Shown piece by piece: positions 8,038-16,794 of a DNA stretch of 64,000 nucleotides. The first letter of the stretch is position 1. Each line of letters starts with the position of its first letter. The notes under the pieces are model-generated. The model made no database searches and had not been told where the DNA came from. It saw only the letters and a list, made by a program, of their open reading frames with translations. The translations under genes and the position numbers were made by a program. The DNA comes from Acidobacteriaceae bacterium (lineage in GTDB: Bacteria; Acidobacteriota; Terriglobia; Terriglobales; Acidobacteriaceae), in NCBI GenBank assembly GCA_035944135.1, contig DASZBM010000006.1, forward strand, positions 23,510 through 87,509, in the 5' to 3' direction.

Positions 8038-9102
8038 TTAGTCGATCGAAATCTTTCGCAGCAGCCGGAAGTCGCTCAGCATCTTGCCGGTGCCCAGCAC
8101 CACGCTGGCCAGCGGATCATCCGCAATCGAAACCGGCAGCCCCGTCTCCTCACGAATGCGCTTGTCAAGATTCTTGATCAGCGCACCGCCGCCCGTCAGC
8201 ACAATGCCACGATCGGAAATGTCCGCCGACAACTCCGGCGGCGTCCTCTCGAGTGCCACGCGAATCGCGTTCATGATCGTCGCAATGGATTCGCCCAGCG
8301 CCTCACGAATCTCCGAGTCCTCAATCGTGATCGTCTTCGGCACGCCCTCAATCAGGTTGCGGCCCTTGATCTCCATCGTCAGCGGCTTGTCCAGCGGGTA
8401 CGCCGACCCCAACTCCATCTTGATCTGTTCAGCCGTGCGCTCGCCCACCAGCAGGTTGTACTTCCGCTTCAGGTACGTCATCACGGCCTCGTCCATCTGG
8501 TTGCCGGCCATCCGAACCGAACGCGAGTACACAATGCCCGCCAGCGAGATCACCGCGATATCCGTCGTCCCGCCGCCAATGTCGACGACCATGTTGCCGC
8601 CCGGCTCCGTGATCGGCAGCCCCGCGCCGATCGCCGCCACCATGGCCTGTTCTACAAGGTGTACTTCGCTTGCCTTGGCGCGGTACGCCGAGTCCATAAC
8701 CGCGCGCTTCTCCACCTGCGTAATCTCGCTCGGCACGCCGATCACGATGCGCGGGTGAACCATCATCTTCCGGCCGTGCGCCTTCTGGATGAAGTAGTTC
8801 AGCATCTTTTCGGTCTGCTTGAAGTCGGCGATCACGCCATCCTTCATCGGCTTGATGGCGATAATGTTGCCCGGCGTACGCCCGAGCATATCCTTCGCCT
8901 CCTTGCCCACCGCCTCAACCTCGTTCGTGACGCGATTTACGGCAATAATCGAGGGCTCATTGACGATAATTCCCTTGCCGTGCGCATACACCAGCGTATT
9001 CGCCGTTCCAAGGTCGATCGCCAGATCGCTCGAAAATAGCGAGAAGATCGACCGCATATTGCTTACGCGCGAGCTACGCGACGAGTAGTTTTTTGAGGAC
9101 AT
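8038..9102 (-). CDS. mreB: Rod shape-determining protein MreB
   Basis: Bacterial actin that forms membrane-associated filaments steering lateral cell-wall synthesis. 354 residues from the ATG at 9102; later in-frame ATGs exist, including one giving the start MRSIFSLFSSDLAIDLG typical of the family. Phosphate-1 motif DLAIDLGTANTLVY, phosphate-2 motif VVDIGGGTTDIAVIS and adenosine motif ILTGGGALIKNLDKRI are all present. The mreC/mreD genes are not downstream; a terminator follows. It diverges from the alanine dehydrogenase gene, with promoters presumably in 9103-9286. Confidence 0.97.
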   Translation of the reverse strand: MSSKNYSSRSSRVSNMRSIFSLFSSDLAIDLGTANTLVYAHGKGIIVNEPSIIAVNRVTNEVEAVGKEAKDMLGRTPGNIIAIKPMKDGVIADFKQTEKMLNYFIQKAHGRKMMVHPRIVIGVPSEITQVEKRAVMDSAYRAKASEVHLVEQAMVAAIGAGLPITEPGGNMVVDIGGGTTDIAVISLAGIVYSRSVRMAGNQMDEAVMTYLKRKYNLLVGERTAEQIKMELGSAYPLDKPLTMEIKGRNLIEGVPKTITIEDSEIREALGESIATIMNAIRVALERTPPELSADISDRGIVLTGGGALIKNLDKRIREETGLPVSIADDPLASVVLGTGKMLSDFRLLRKISID

Positions 9103-9286
9103 GAACCTGATTAATCCTGACCTGACAGTCTTTGTCACCCTTATTGTACTGGCGGGAATCTAGCGCTGCACATGCACCTTCGGTCGCATCCACCTCTACA
9201 ACACTGCCCCGGCCGCAACCACGTCCACCTCCACCCGTCGCACGAATCCGCCCATTTGGGTACGATACTCAGGCGAGGTTTTGAGC

Positions 9287-10402
9287 ATGATTATTGGTGT
9301 ACCCAAAGAAGTTAAGGACCACGAGAGCCGCGTAGGCATTACTCCCGCCGGCGCCAAGGCCCTCACCGAAGCCGGCCACAAGGTGCTCGTCGAGCACAAC
9401 GCCGGCCACCTCTCCAGCTTCCCCGATGACGACTACCAGGCCGTCGGCGCCGAGATTGTCGGCTCTGCGACAGACCTCTGGCGCACCTCTGAAATGGTCG
9501 TCAAGGTCAAGGAACCCGTCGAAAAGGAGTACCATAACTTCCGCGACGGCCTCGTCCTCTTCACCTACCTGCACCTGGCTCCGCTCAACGAACTCACCGA
9601 CATCCTGCTCAAAAAGGGTGTCACTGGCATTGCCTACGAAACGGTCAAAGACCGCACCAACGCGCTCCCGCTGCTCACTCCCATGTCCGAGGTCGCCGGC
9701 CGTCTCTCCGTCCAGATCGGCGCCGCCTACCTCGAAAAGGAACACGGCGGCCGCGGCGTCCTGCTAGGCGGCGTCCCCGGCGTCCCTCCCGGCAACGTCT
9801 GCATCATCGGCGGAGGCATCGTCGGCACCAACGCCGCCAAAATGGCCCTCGGCCTCGGCGCCAAGGTCACCCTCGTCGACCTCAACCTCAACCGCCTCCG
9901 CGAGCTCGACGACATCTTCAACGGCCGCGTCTTCACCCTCGCCTCCAACTCCTACAACATCGAGCGCGCCGCTCGCGAGGCCGACCTCCTCATCGGCGGA
10001 GTCCTCATCCCGGGAGCCGCCGCGCCCAAGATCGTCACCCGCGCCATGGTCTCCAAAATGAAAAAAGGCGCCGTCATCGTCGACGTCGCCATCGACCAGG
10101 GCGGCTGCATCGAAACCGCCAAGCCCACCACGCACTCCAACCCCAGCTACGAAGTCGATGGCGTCGTCCACTACTGCGTCACCAACATGCCCGCCGCGGT
10201 GCCCAACACCTCCACGCTCGCCCTCACCAACGCGACCTTCCCCTACGTCCTCAAGCTCGCCAACCTCGGCGCCGAAGCCGCCCTCAAGTCCGACCCCGGC
10301 TTCGCCGAAGGCCTCAACACCTACAAAGGCAAGCTCACCTACAAAGCCGTCGCCGACAACCAGAAGCGCGAATTCACCTCCGCAAATTCGCTGCTGCAAT
10401 AA
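9287..10402 (+). CDS. ald: Alanine dehydrogenase
   Basis: NAD-dependent enzyme interconverting L-alanine and pyruvate plus ammonia. 371 residues, as usual. Start ATG at 9287 with AGGCGAGG at 9271-9278; an in-frame TTG two codons earlier is less likely. The N-terminus [17 protein letters not shown] carries the substrate-binding Arg/Lys residues, followed by YLHLAP, the Rossmann motif [20 protein letters not shown] and the C-terminal [14 protein letters not shown] block. A clear terminator follows, so it is probably a single-gene unit. Confidence 0.96.
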   Translation: MIIGVPKEVKDHESRVGITPAGAKALTEAGHKVLVEHNAGHLSSFPDDDYQAVGAEIVGSATDLWRTSEMVVKVKEPVEKEYHNFRDGLVLFTYLHLAPLNELTDILLKKGVTGIAYETVKDRTNALPLLTPMSEVAGRLSVQIGAAYLEKEHGGRGVLLGGVPGVPPGNVCIIGGGIVGTNAAKMALGLGAKVTLVDLNLNRLRELDDIFNGRVFTLASNSYNIERAAREADLLIGGVLIPGAAAPKIVTRAMVSKMKKGAVIVDVAIDQGGCIETAKPTTHSNPSYEVDGVVHYCVTNMPAAVPNTSTLALTNATFPYVLKLANLGAEAALKSDPGFAEGLNTYKGKLTYKAVADNQKREFTSANSLLQ

Positions 10403-10435
10403 CGCACGTGCGCAACACGCTTGGCTTCTAGGTAG

Positions 10436-10462
10436 CCCGACCCTTTTAGGGTCGGGTTTCTT
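10436..10462 (+). terminator. Rho-independent terminator after ald
   Basis: Perfect stem CCCGACCC / GGGTCGGG with loop TTTTA, followed by TTTCTT. It starts 34 bases past the ald stop. Confidence 0.9.
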
Positions 10463-10543
10463 AGCCCCAAACATCTAGCGGCTTTAGCTCCTGAGGTATG
10501 CTTTCGCTCAATCGGCTAGCACGCCTTTTGGGACGGCGACGAC

Positions 10544-11002
10544 ATGCAAAAAGATCTCCTGCTACTCATCCTCGAGCAGAACCGCTACACCAGCCACTTC
10601 TCATTCGACAAAGTCACAGCCGAAACCGCGCCACTCCGCCTCAACGAAAAGACCGCATCCATCGGCTTCATCTATCGCCACATAGGCGAAACGATGAATC
10701 TCTTTGGCCAGTTCTTCGGCATCCCGACCGACGTGAAAAACAGCACCATGGGCCAAACCGACACCGGCCAACCCTTCGACGTCGACTACAGCCGCGAACT
10801 CATCTCACGTGGCTACGAAGCGCTAAAAACTCTCATCGAAAACAGCGCTGACGAAGATTGGCTCAAACCCATCGACACTCCCTTCTTCGGCACAGTCCCG
10901 CGCATCAGGCTCTTCGCTCACGTTCTATTTCACAACTCACATCACGCCGGCCAGATATCCCTGACCTTGTCGAAAGGAAGCGTCTGGCCCCGCCACGACT
11001 AA
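10544..11002 (+). CDS. DinB family protein
   Basis: 152 residues predicted to form the DinB/YfiT four-helix bundle, a metal-binding fold found in thiol transferases and uncharacterised stress proteins. The usual metal-ligand histidines are visible in IYRHIGET (about residue 45) and in FHNSHHAGQI (about residues 130-137). No signal peptide, so cytoplasmic. It stands alone between the ald terminator and a repeat element. The exact reaction cannot be told from sequence. Confidence 0.82.
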   Translation: MQKDLLLLILEQNRYTSHFSFDKVTAETAPLRLNEKTASIGFIYRHIGETMNLFGQFFGIPTDVKNSTMGQTDTGQPFDVDYSRELISRGYEALKTLIENSADEDWLKPIDTPFFGTVPRIRLFAHVLFHNSHHAGQISLTLSKGSVWPRHD

Positions 11003-11067
11003 ATCGGATCCGATGCGGCCGTCCATGCGTTTGCACGGATGCATGAGCCGATGATGTATGAGCCACC

Positions 11068-11165
11068 ACAAGCCAAGTGCTGAAGGCGCGTCCCATACCA
11101 GCCCAGGGCGCAGCCATGGGTTTCTTGCACATAGAAAGCAGAGGGCTGAAGGCCCGACCTATCGC
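11068..11165. repeat. Intergenic hairpin-rich repeat element
   Basis: A block with stems CCCAGGGC-GCA-GCCATGGG (one mismatch) and GGGCTGAAGGCCC. It looks like a non-coding dispersed element often seen between acidobacterial genes (from memory, not a search). It lies between the convergent DinB gene and the reverse-strand membrane gene, overlapping the last codons of the latter. Confidence 0.45.
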
Positions 11166-12010
11166 TCCTCACCTGCAACTCCCCACCCCGCCAGCAACAC
11201 CGTCGCCGCAAACAGCAACGTATCGCCGACATAGTTCAACCCCTCCACCGCTAGCTTCGTATGCATCTCGCCCAACAAAATCGGCACATAGAAGAACACC
11301 ACCAGTAGCACCAGCACCGCGCCCGCAAACGCCGTCGCAACCCTCGCTGTCCGCCGCGCAAACATCCCCACTCCGCAAACGAGCAGCACCAATCCCACAA
11401 TCCACGCGATCGCCACCGCCCCTGGAATCCACCCCGGGGTCATCTTCTCCAGCGGCACGCCCGGCACATTGCGCGGATGCAAAAAGTGCTCGATCGCATA
11501 GAACACCATTACCACCCCGACGATCACCCGACCCACACGCACCAGCACGGCCCGGCCCCACACACTCCCCGCCAGCACCAGCGCTGCCGCGCCAAAGCAC
11601 GTCTCCCGCACCGTCAGAATCCAGAAGAACCGGTCGTGCATCTCCTTCGACAGTCCCGGCAAATCAACCACCAGCACGATGATCCAGAAGAAAAGGACCA
11701 GCCCCACGCTTGACCACCGCACACCGCGCCACACCACCAAGCTGATCGCCGCCGCCGCCAGCGCCACGCCGAAGAAGTAAGTCCAGAACAGCGGCCCCGG
11801 CAGCCACTTCGGCACAATTCCCATCAACTCCCGCGATGCCGTAAAGTGCTCCGCGGCAAACATGCCAAGCGCGACAGCCTCAAACACCGGCCCCAGCACC
11901 AGAATCTTCCCCACGCCGGCAGCCGCCCGAAACCTTGCCCCCAGCAGCACGATGCCCACAATCAGCGCAGCCACGCCCGCCGCCATCATCGCCCAGACCT
12001 CTACAGACAT
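11159..12010 (-). CDS. Multi-pass membrane protein, DoxX-like
   Basis: Integral membrane protein with about eight or nine hydrophobic helices and little soluble sequence, resembling two DoxX-like four-helix halves: FYAIEHFLHPRNVPG in the second half is echoed by MFAAEHFTASRE in the first. Two in-frame ATGs lie at 12016 and 12010. The AGAGGAG at 12017-12023 touches the first but sits 6 bases from the second, so 12010 is chosen (283 residues). Function is not established for this family. Confidence 0.75.
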   Translation of the reverse strand: MSVEVWAMMAAGVAALIVGIVLLGARFRAAAGVGKILVLGPVFEAVALGMFAAEHFTASRELMGIVPKWLPGPLFWTYFFGVALAAAAISLVVWRGVRWSSVGLVLFFWIIVLVVDLPGLSKEMHDRFFWILTVRETCFGAAALVLAGSVWGRAVLVRVGRVIVGVVMVFYAIEHFLHPRNVPGVPLEKMTPGWIPGAVAIAWIVGLVLLVCGVGMFARRTARVATAFAGAVLVLLVVFFYVPILLGEMHTKLAVEGLNYVGDTLLFAATVLLAGWGVAGEER

Positions 12011-12126
12011 ACGCATCTCCTCTGGTCGATGACAAAAAACAAACTTGTTTCAAAGGGAGCAACAGACTACCACTCAAAACCCTCTTCTTTGACCACGCTC
12101 GCGATACACTTGCCCCGCTCACCGTT

Positions 12127-12548
12127 ATGCGTCTCTTTCGCTCTCGCCGGACCTACCTCGCGTTCTTCGCCCTTTTCGCCTACACCGCTTGGCGCAGCGC
12201 TTTCCCGCGCCACCATCAACCATCCATTGAATGGCATCCAGTCTTCTTTGGCATCGAGTTCGCGGTGACCATGCGTTCGCCATCTGCCTCGCTCTCGGCG
12301 CCGCTCAACTCACCTCCGTTCTCGTCGAGAGAGCGGCGCTTGCTCTGCTGGCGATCGGGTTCCTTCTATCCATGGTTGTCGATCTCCACTCAGCAAACCT
12401 GCTCCACGTGCCCGTACCTTCTTTTCGACTCGTCTTTCTAACACTGAACAATCTGGTGGCTCTGCTCCTCGCGATCCGATTCGTCCAGGTTCTTCGCGAA
12501 CCACCTTTACGAGGCATCCTCAGCCGAACTCCCACTCCGAAACACTAA
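12127..12548 (+). pseudogene. Small membrane protein gene with an apparent frameshift
   Basis: From ATG 12127 one frame reads MRLFRSRRTYLAFFALFAYT and continues protein-like to about 12270. It then degenerates into Ser/Pro-rich nonsense, while the frame starting at 12231 becomes protein-like and hydrophobic (CLALGAAQLTSVLVER, LALLAIGFLLSMVVDL, LNNLVALLLAIRFVQVLR) to the stop at 12548. Together they would make a membrane protein of about 140 residues with three or four helices. A one-base change near 12265-12280 would join them. It may be a true pseudogene or an assembly error; alternatively only the 105-residue frame at 12231-12548 is expressed. Confidence 0.5.
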
Positions 12549-12592
12549 CGACGAACCACTAACCACTCGCATCAACGAGTAAACTTCCCCCC

Positions 12593-14950
12593 ATGGGCAC
12601 ATCCAACAGCCGCCGCAACCTCCTCATCGGTCTCGGCGTGTGCCTCATACTCTTCATCGTCCTTGCGACGCTCAACGCCTTCAACGTCAGCTTCCTCAAC
12701 CCAGCCTCTCCGCTCCAGACGCTGGTCTTCATCACCCTCTCGACGCTCGCCTTTGTCCTCTTCGTCGTTGTCCTCGTCCTCCTCGTCCGCAATTTCCTGC
12801 GCCTCTACGCCGACCAGCGCAGCCGCATCCTCGGCACCCGTCTCCGCACCCGCATGCTCTGGGGAGCCGTCCTCGTCTCCCTCGTCCCGCTCGGCTTCAT
12901 GTTCGCCTTCAGCTATCTGCTGATGAACCGCGCCGTCGACCGCTGGTTCTCTCAGCCCGTCACCCAGATGCGCGACGACGCCAATCGCGCCACCCTCGAG
13001 CTCTTCCGCTACGCCGCCGCCAACGCCCGCTCCGAAGCCGACTCCATCGCTGTCGAACTCAACAGCCTTAACCTGAGCGCGCACCCCGACACCGCCGCCA
13101 TCAACCGCGTCCTCGACCGCCACTCCCTCACGCTGCAGGGCGGCTTCGCCATCGTCTACAACGACCGCCGTCCCATCGCCACCATCCATGTCCCCGTCAG
13201 CTCCGGCCCCGCCGAGCTCCGCTCCCTCCTGCCGCCCGACATCGCCTCCGCCTCCGACGAGAGCCCGCAACCGACAGAACCGATCCAGCGCACCCCCGTC
13301 CACGGCCCGCTGCCCTCAGTCGTCCTTCAAGCCGCCCAGCAGACCGACCAGCCCTTCTACTCCATCGGCTCCACGGACTACTCACTCGCCTCCGCCGGCC
13401 TTCAGCACGGCGGGCTCGTCGTCGTCGCGCTTCCCATCCCCGCCGGCATCTCGGAAACCGCCGCACAGCTCCGCTCCGCCGCTGACACCTACTGGACACT
13501 CTTCCGCGAACGCCGCCAGGTCCGCGCGCTCTACATGCTCTACCTGCTGTTGATGACCGGCCTCGCTCTCTTCGCCTGCTGCTGGCTCGCGCTCAACCTT
13601 TCCAAGCAGGTCACGCGCCCCATCGAAACTCTTGCCGACGCAATGGAAGCCATCGCTGCCGGCGACTACGCCCGCCGCGTCTCGCCCTCCGCCACCGAGG
13701 AGCTCGGTGAACTCACCGCCAGCTTCAACGCCATGGCCACCGACCTCGAATCCTCACGCGCCCTCGCCGAGCAGTCCCGCGCCCAGCTCTCCGAACTCAA
13801 CGCCGCTCTTCAGCAGCGCCGCGCCGAGCTCGAAACCATCATCGAAACCATCCCGAATGGCGTCGTCACCCTCTCGCCCACCCTCCGCATCGTCCTCGCC
13901 AACCGAGCCTTCTCCGAACTCCTCGACCCCGGTGGCCAGAAACACTTCATCGGCTCGCGCCTCCACGAGGTCTTCCCCGCCGAGATCACCGACACCCTCG
14001 ACCGCCTTCTCCGCCGCTCGCATCGCATGGGCACAGCGTCCGACGAGGTCCAGATGTCCTCACCCTCCGGCCCGCTGCAAATCTCCGCCACCGTCGCGCT
14101 CCTCGAAGGCACCACAACGGATGTCCATGAACACCTCGGTTACGTGCTCGTCCTCGAAGACGTCTCCGAGCTCCTCCGCGCACAAAAGCAATCCGCCTGG
14201 AAAGAGGTCGCCCGCCGCGTCGCCCACGAGATCAAAAACCCCCTCACACCCATCTCCCTCAACGCCGAGCTCATCCAGCGCCACATCGGCCGCCTCAAGC
14301 CTCTGCTCACCGAACACAACGTCGAATCCAACTCCCCCGCCGTCATCGAACGCGCCACTGAGGTCATCTCATCGTCGGTCTCAACGATGAGATCCTTGGT
14401 AGACCAGTTCGCTACCCTCGCCGAGTTCCCCACCTCGCGCCTTCGCCCCGCGGACATCAACGGGATCGTAGAAAACTCACTCGCGCTCTTCGCCGGCCGC
14501 CTCGGCAACATCCGCGTCCGCCGCGCCCTCGCGCCCAACCTCCCACTCGTCTCCGCCGACCCCGAAGCCCTCCGCCGCGCACTTTCCAACCTCATCGACA
14601 ACGCCGCCGAAGCCATGCACGACTCCCTCCACCGCGAGCTCACCCTCTCCACTCGCCTGCTCCCCTCCGGTCTCATCGAGCTCTGCGTCGCCGACACCGG
14701 CCCCGGCCTCACGGACGAGCTCCGCGAGCGCCTCTTCCTCCCCTACTTCTCCACCAAGCAGCGCGGCACCGGCCTCGGCCTCTCCATCGCCGCCAAAATC
14801 ATCCAGGAGCACCAAGGCACCATCCGCGCCGAAAAAAACGTCCCCGCCGGCGCCAAATTCATCATCGAACTCCGCCCCGCCACCACCTCAACCACCGACT
14901 CCGACTCGGAAGCCACTACAATCCCAACAACCGAACGCACCCCCGCATGA
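12593..14950 (+). CDS. Sensor histidine kinase, NtrY-like
   Basis: Membrane sensor kinase of a two-component system, 785 residues. Two N-terminal helices plus a third near residues 85-107, an extracytoplasmic sensor region (about 115-300), a further helix near 310-335, HAMP (VTRPIETLADAMEAIAAGDY), a coiled stretch, a PAS domain (about 415-520), then the kinase core. The phosphorylated His is in VAHEIKNPLTP (His545), the D box in ADTGPGL (Asp701) and the G2 box in GTGLGLSIA (about 725). The domain order matches NtrY. The regulator gene follows 48 bases downstream across a heptamer repeat. The signal sensed is unknown; NtrY homologues have roles in nitrogen or redox control. Confidence 0.92.
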   Translation: MGTSNSRRNLLIGLGVCLILFIVLATLNAFNVSFLNPASPLQTLVFITLSTLAFVLFVVVLVLLVRNFLRLYADQRSRILGTRLRTRMLWGAVLVSLVPLGFMFAFSYLLMNRAVDRWFSQPVTQMRDDANRATLELFRYAAANARSEADSIAVELNSLNLSAHPDTAAINRVLDRHSLTLQGGFAIVYNDRRPIATIHVPVSSGPAELRSLLPPDIASASDESPQPTEPIQRTPVHGPLPSVVLQAAQQTDQPFYSIGSTDYSLASAGLQHGGLVVVALPIPAGISETAAQLRSAADTYWTLFRERRQVRALYMLYLLLMTGLALFACCWLALNLSKQVTRPIETLADAMEAIAAGDYARRVSPSATEELGELTASFNAMATDLESSRALAEQSRAQLSELNAALQQRRAELETIIETIPNGVVTLSPTLRIVLANRAFSELLDPGGQKHFIGSRLHEVFPAEITDTLDRLLRRSHRMGTASDEVQMSSPSGPLQISATVALLEGTTTDVHEHLGYVLVLEDVSELLRAQKQSAWKEVARRVAHEIKNPLTPISLNAELIQRHIGRLKPLLTEHNVESNSPAVIERATEVISSSVSTMRSLVDQFATLAEFPTSRLRPADINGIVENSLALFAGRLGNIRVRRALAPNLPLVSADPEALRRALSNLIDNAAEAMHDSLHRELTLSTRLLPSGLIELCVADTGPGLTDELRERLFLPYFSTKQRGTGLGLSIAAKIIQEHQGTIRAEKNVPAGAKFIIELRPATTSTTDSDSEATTIPTTERTPA

Positions 14951-14992
14951 CCCTTAACCCCTAACTCCTCACCCCTAACCCCTCACTCGTCT
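14951..14992 (+). repeat. Heptamer tandem repeat between sensor kinase and regulator
   Basis: Six consecutive seven-base units: CCCTTAA, CCCCTAA, CTCCTCA, CCCCTAA, CCCCTCA, CTCGTCT. They fill the whole 48-base gap except the bases next to the start codon. No conventional ribosome-binding site is visible within it. Confidence 0.85.
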
Positions 14993-14998
14993 CCCCCT

Positions 14999-16432
14999 AT
15001 GCCCCACGTCCTCATCGTCGACGACGAAGCCGACATCCGCGAATCCCTCGAGGCCATCCTCCGCGAAGAGGACTACGCCATCACATCCGCCGGCACGCTC
15101 GCCGAAGCCCGCACCATCCTCCGCGACGCCGACTTCCAGGCCGTGCTCCTCGACATCTGGCTCCCCGACGGCGATGGCCTCGACCTCCTCGCTCAAATTC
15201 ACAACAACCAGCTCCGCGGCACCACGGACGGCCCGCGCCCACCCGCGCCCGAAGTCATCATGATCTCCGGCCACGGCACCATCGAGTCGGCCGTCCGCGC
15301 CACCAAGCTCGGCGCCTACGACTTCCTCGAAAAGCCCCTCTCGCTCGACCGCACCCTCCTCGTCCTCCGCAACGCCATCAACGCCCACAAACTCCGCCTC
15401 GAAAACCAGGAGTTCTCCACCCAGCTCACCGCGCGCGCCTCCATCACCGGCGATTCCATCTCCATCAAGGCCCTCCGCCAGCAGATCAAGCTCATGGCCC
15501 CCACTAACGGCCGCGTGCTCGTCATCGGCGAATCCGGCACCGGCAAAGAGCTCATCGCCCGCACCATCCATGCCGAATCCCTCCGCCGCGACCGCGTCTT
15601 CGTCGAGCTCAACTGCGCCGCCATCCCCGAAGACTTCATCGAGACCGAGCTCTTCGGCTACCGCCACGGCGCCGGCCCCCAGGCCTCGCAGTCGCCCGAC
15701 CGCCCCACCGAAAAGCGCGGCACCTTCGAGCGCGCCGACTCCGGCACTCTCTTCCTCGACGAAGTCGGCGACATGAGCCTCAAAACCCAGGCCAAAGTTC
15801 TCCGCGCCTTAGACGAGCAGCGCTTCTATCCCGTCGGCGCGAGCACCCCAACGCACGTCGACGTCCGCGTCATCGCCGCCACCAACAAAGATCTCGAAGA
15901 AGAGATCGCCCGCGGCAACTTCCGCGAAGACCTCTTCTACCGCCTCAACGTCATCCCCTTCTACGTCCCGCCACTGCGCGACCGCAAAGAAGACATCCCC
16001 TCGCTCGCCCGCGAGTTCCTCGCCGAGCTCGGCCAGGAGTACGGCCGCGCCCGCGTCGAAATCTCCGACACCGCCATCAATCAGCTCAAGGCCTACCACT
16101 GGCCCGGCAACGTCCGCGAGCTCCGCAACGTCATCGAGCGCGTCCTCATCCTCAACCCCAAGGCCCAGCGCATCGAAGCCAAACACCTCCCCATGCTCGT
16201 CCAGCGCACCGACGGCGCCTCGCTCACCAACCCCTCGACATCCACCACCCGCACCGGCCGCGAAGAGTTCAGCACTCTGCAAGCCGCCCGCGAAGCCTAC
16301 GAGCGTGACTACATCTTGAAAGAACTCGACCGCAGCCACGGCAATATCTCCCGCGCCGCCGAATCCCTCGGCCTCGAACGCTCCCACCTCTACCGCAAAA
16401 TGAAAACCCTCGGCATCCAGTTAGGCGAGTAA
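14999..16432 (+). CDS. NtrC/NtrX-type response regulator without GAFTGA motif
   Basis: Receiver-AAA+-Fis regulator, 477 residues, partner of the upstream kinase. Receiver: acidic pair Asp8/Asp9, phospho-Asp52 in LLDIWLPDG, Lys112. AAA+: Walker A GESGTGKE (177-184), Walker B LFLDEVGD (251-258), arginine-finger region FREDLFYRLNV. Fis-type helix-turn-helix at about 446-470 (GNISRAAESLGLERSHLYRK). The sigma-54 contact loop GAFTGA, expected after ELFG (about 217-220), is replaced by YRHGAGPQAS and a short Pro/Ser insertion. Sigma-54 activation is therefore doubtful, and the protein may regulate sigma-70 promoters, as proposed for some NtrX proteins. Confidence 0.92.
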   Translation: MPHVLIVDDEADIRESLEAILREEDYAITSAGTLAEARTILRDADFQAVLLDIWLPDGDGLDLLAQIHNNQLRGTTDGPRPPAPEVIMISGHGTIESAVRATKLGAYDFLEKPLSLDRTLLVLRNAINAHKLRLENQEFSTQLTARASITGDSISIKALRQQIKLMAPTNGRVLVIGESGTGKELIARTIHAESLRRDRVFVELNCAAIPEDFIETELFGYRHGAGPQASQSPDRPTEKRGTFERADSGTLFLDEVGDMSLKTQAKVLRALDEQRFYPVGASTPTHVDVRVIAATNKDLEEEIARGNFREDLFYRLNVIPFYVPPLRDRKEDIPSLAREFLAELGQEYGRARVEISDTAINQLKAYHWPGNVRELRNVIERVLILNPKAQRIEAKHLPMLVQRTDGASLTNPSTSTTRTGREEFSTLQAAREAYERDYILKELDRSHGNISRAAESLGLERSHLYRKMKTLGIQLGE

Positions 16433-16526
16433 AGCCGACGCACCGTAGGAATGCAAGATAGCTCGCGCTTCAGGTTCGCGGCATAGCGCGTGTCGATCCG
16501 CACGGCACCGATTGCCCTCCGCTACT

Positions 16527-16757
16527 TCAGCCCGGGTCACTCGTGCTTTCGCCGCTGGCGGAGAGAAGCAGTTCATTCTCGGTGGGCCGATATCCGCAAT
16601 CTTCGCAGTCGAAGAAGTTATCGTCATATTCGTTGGTCCGTTCGTCCGCCAGTTCAAGCTGCCCCTCGTCATTGACTACCGGCCTTCGAAGGACGTATGC
16701 ATCGGTATAGTGCAGGAGAGAATCGCTTCCACAACGCGGACACGGAACTTCCTTCAT
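16527..16757 (-). CDS. Small zinc-ribbon protein of unknown function
   Basis: 76 residues. Two CxxC pairs, CPRC near the N-terminus and CEDC near residue 50, are spaced to bind one zinc ion; an acidic stretch (NDEGQLELADERTNEYDD) lies between them. The ATG at 16757 is chosen because the pairs begin right after it; the open frame continues upstream into the preceding gene but reads as non-coding. It starts 37 bases past the DpnI-like gene stop and may be cotranscribed with it. No known function is recognised. Confidence 0.65.
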   Translation of the reverse strand: MKEVPCPRCGSDSLLHYTDAYVLRRPVVNDEGQLELADERTNEYDDNFFDCEDCGYRPTENELLLSASGESTSDPG

Positions 16758-16794
16758 CGCGGCACCTGATCGGGCATATTGTTGAGTGAGTGAT

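Noticed and set aside
7972..9039. A 355-codon plus-strand frame opposite mreB
   Set aside because: mreB is unmistakable on the reverse strand; the plus-strand product is Arg/His-rich antisense.
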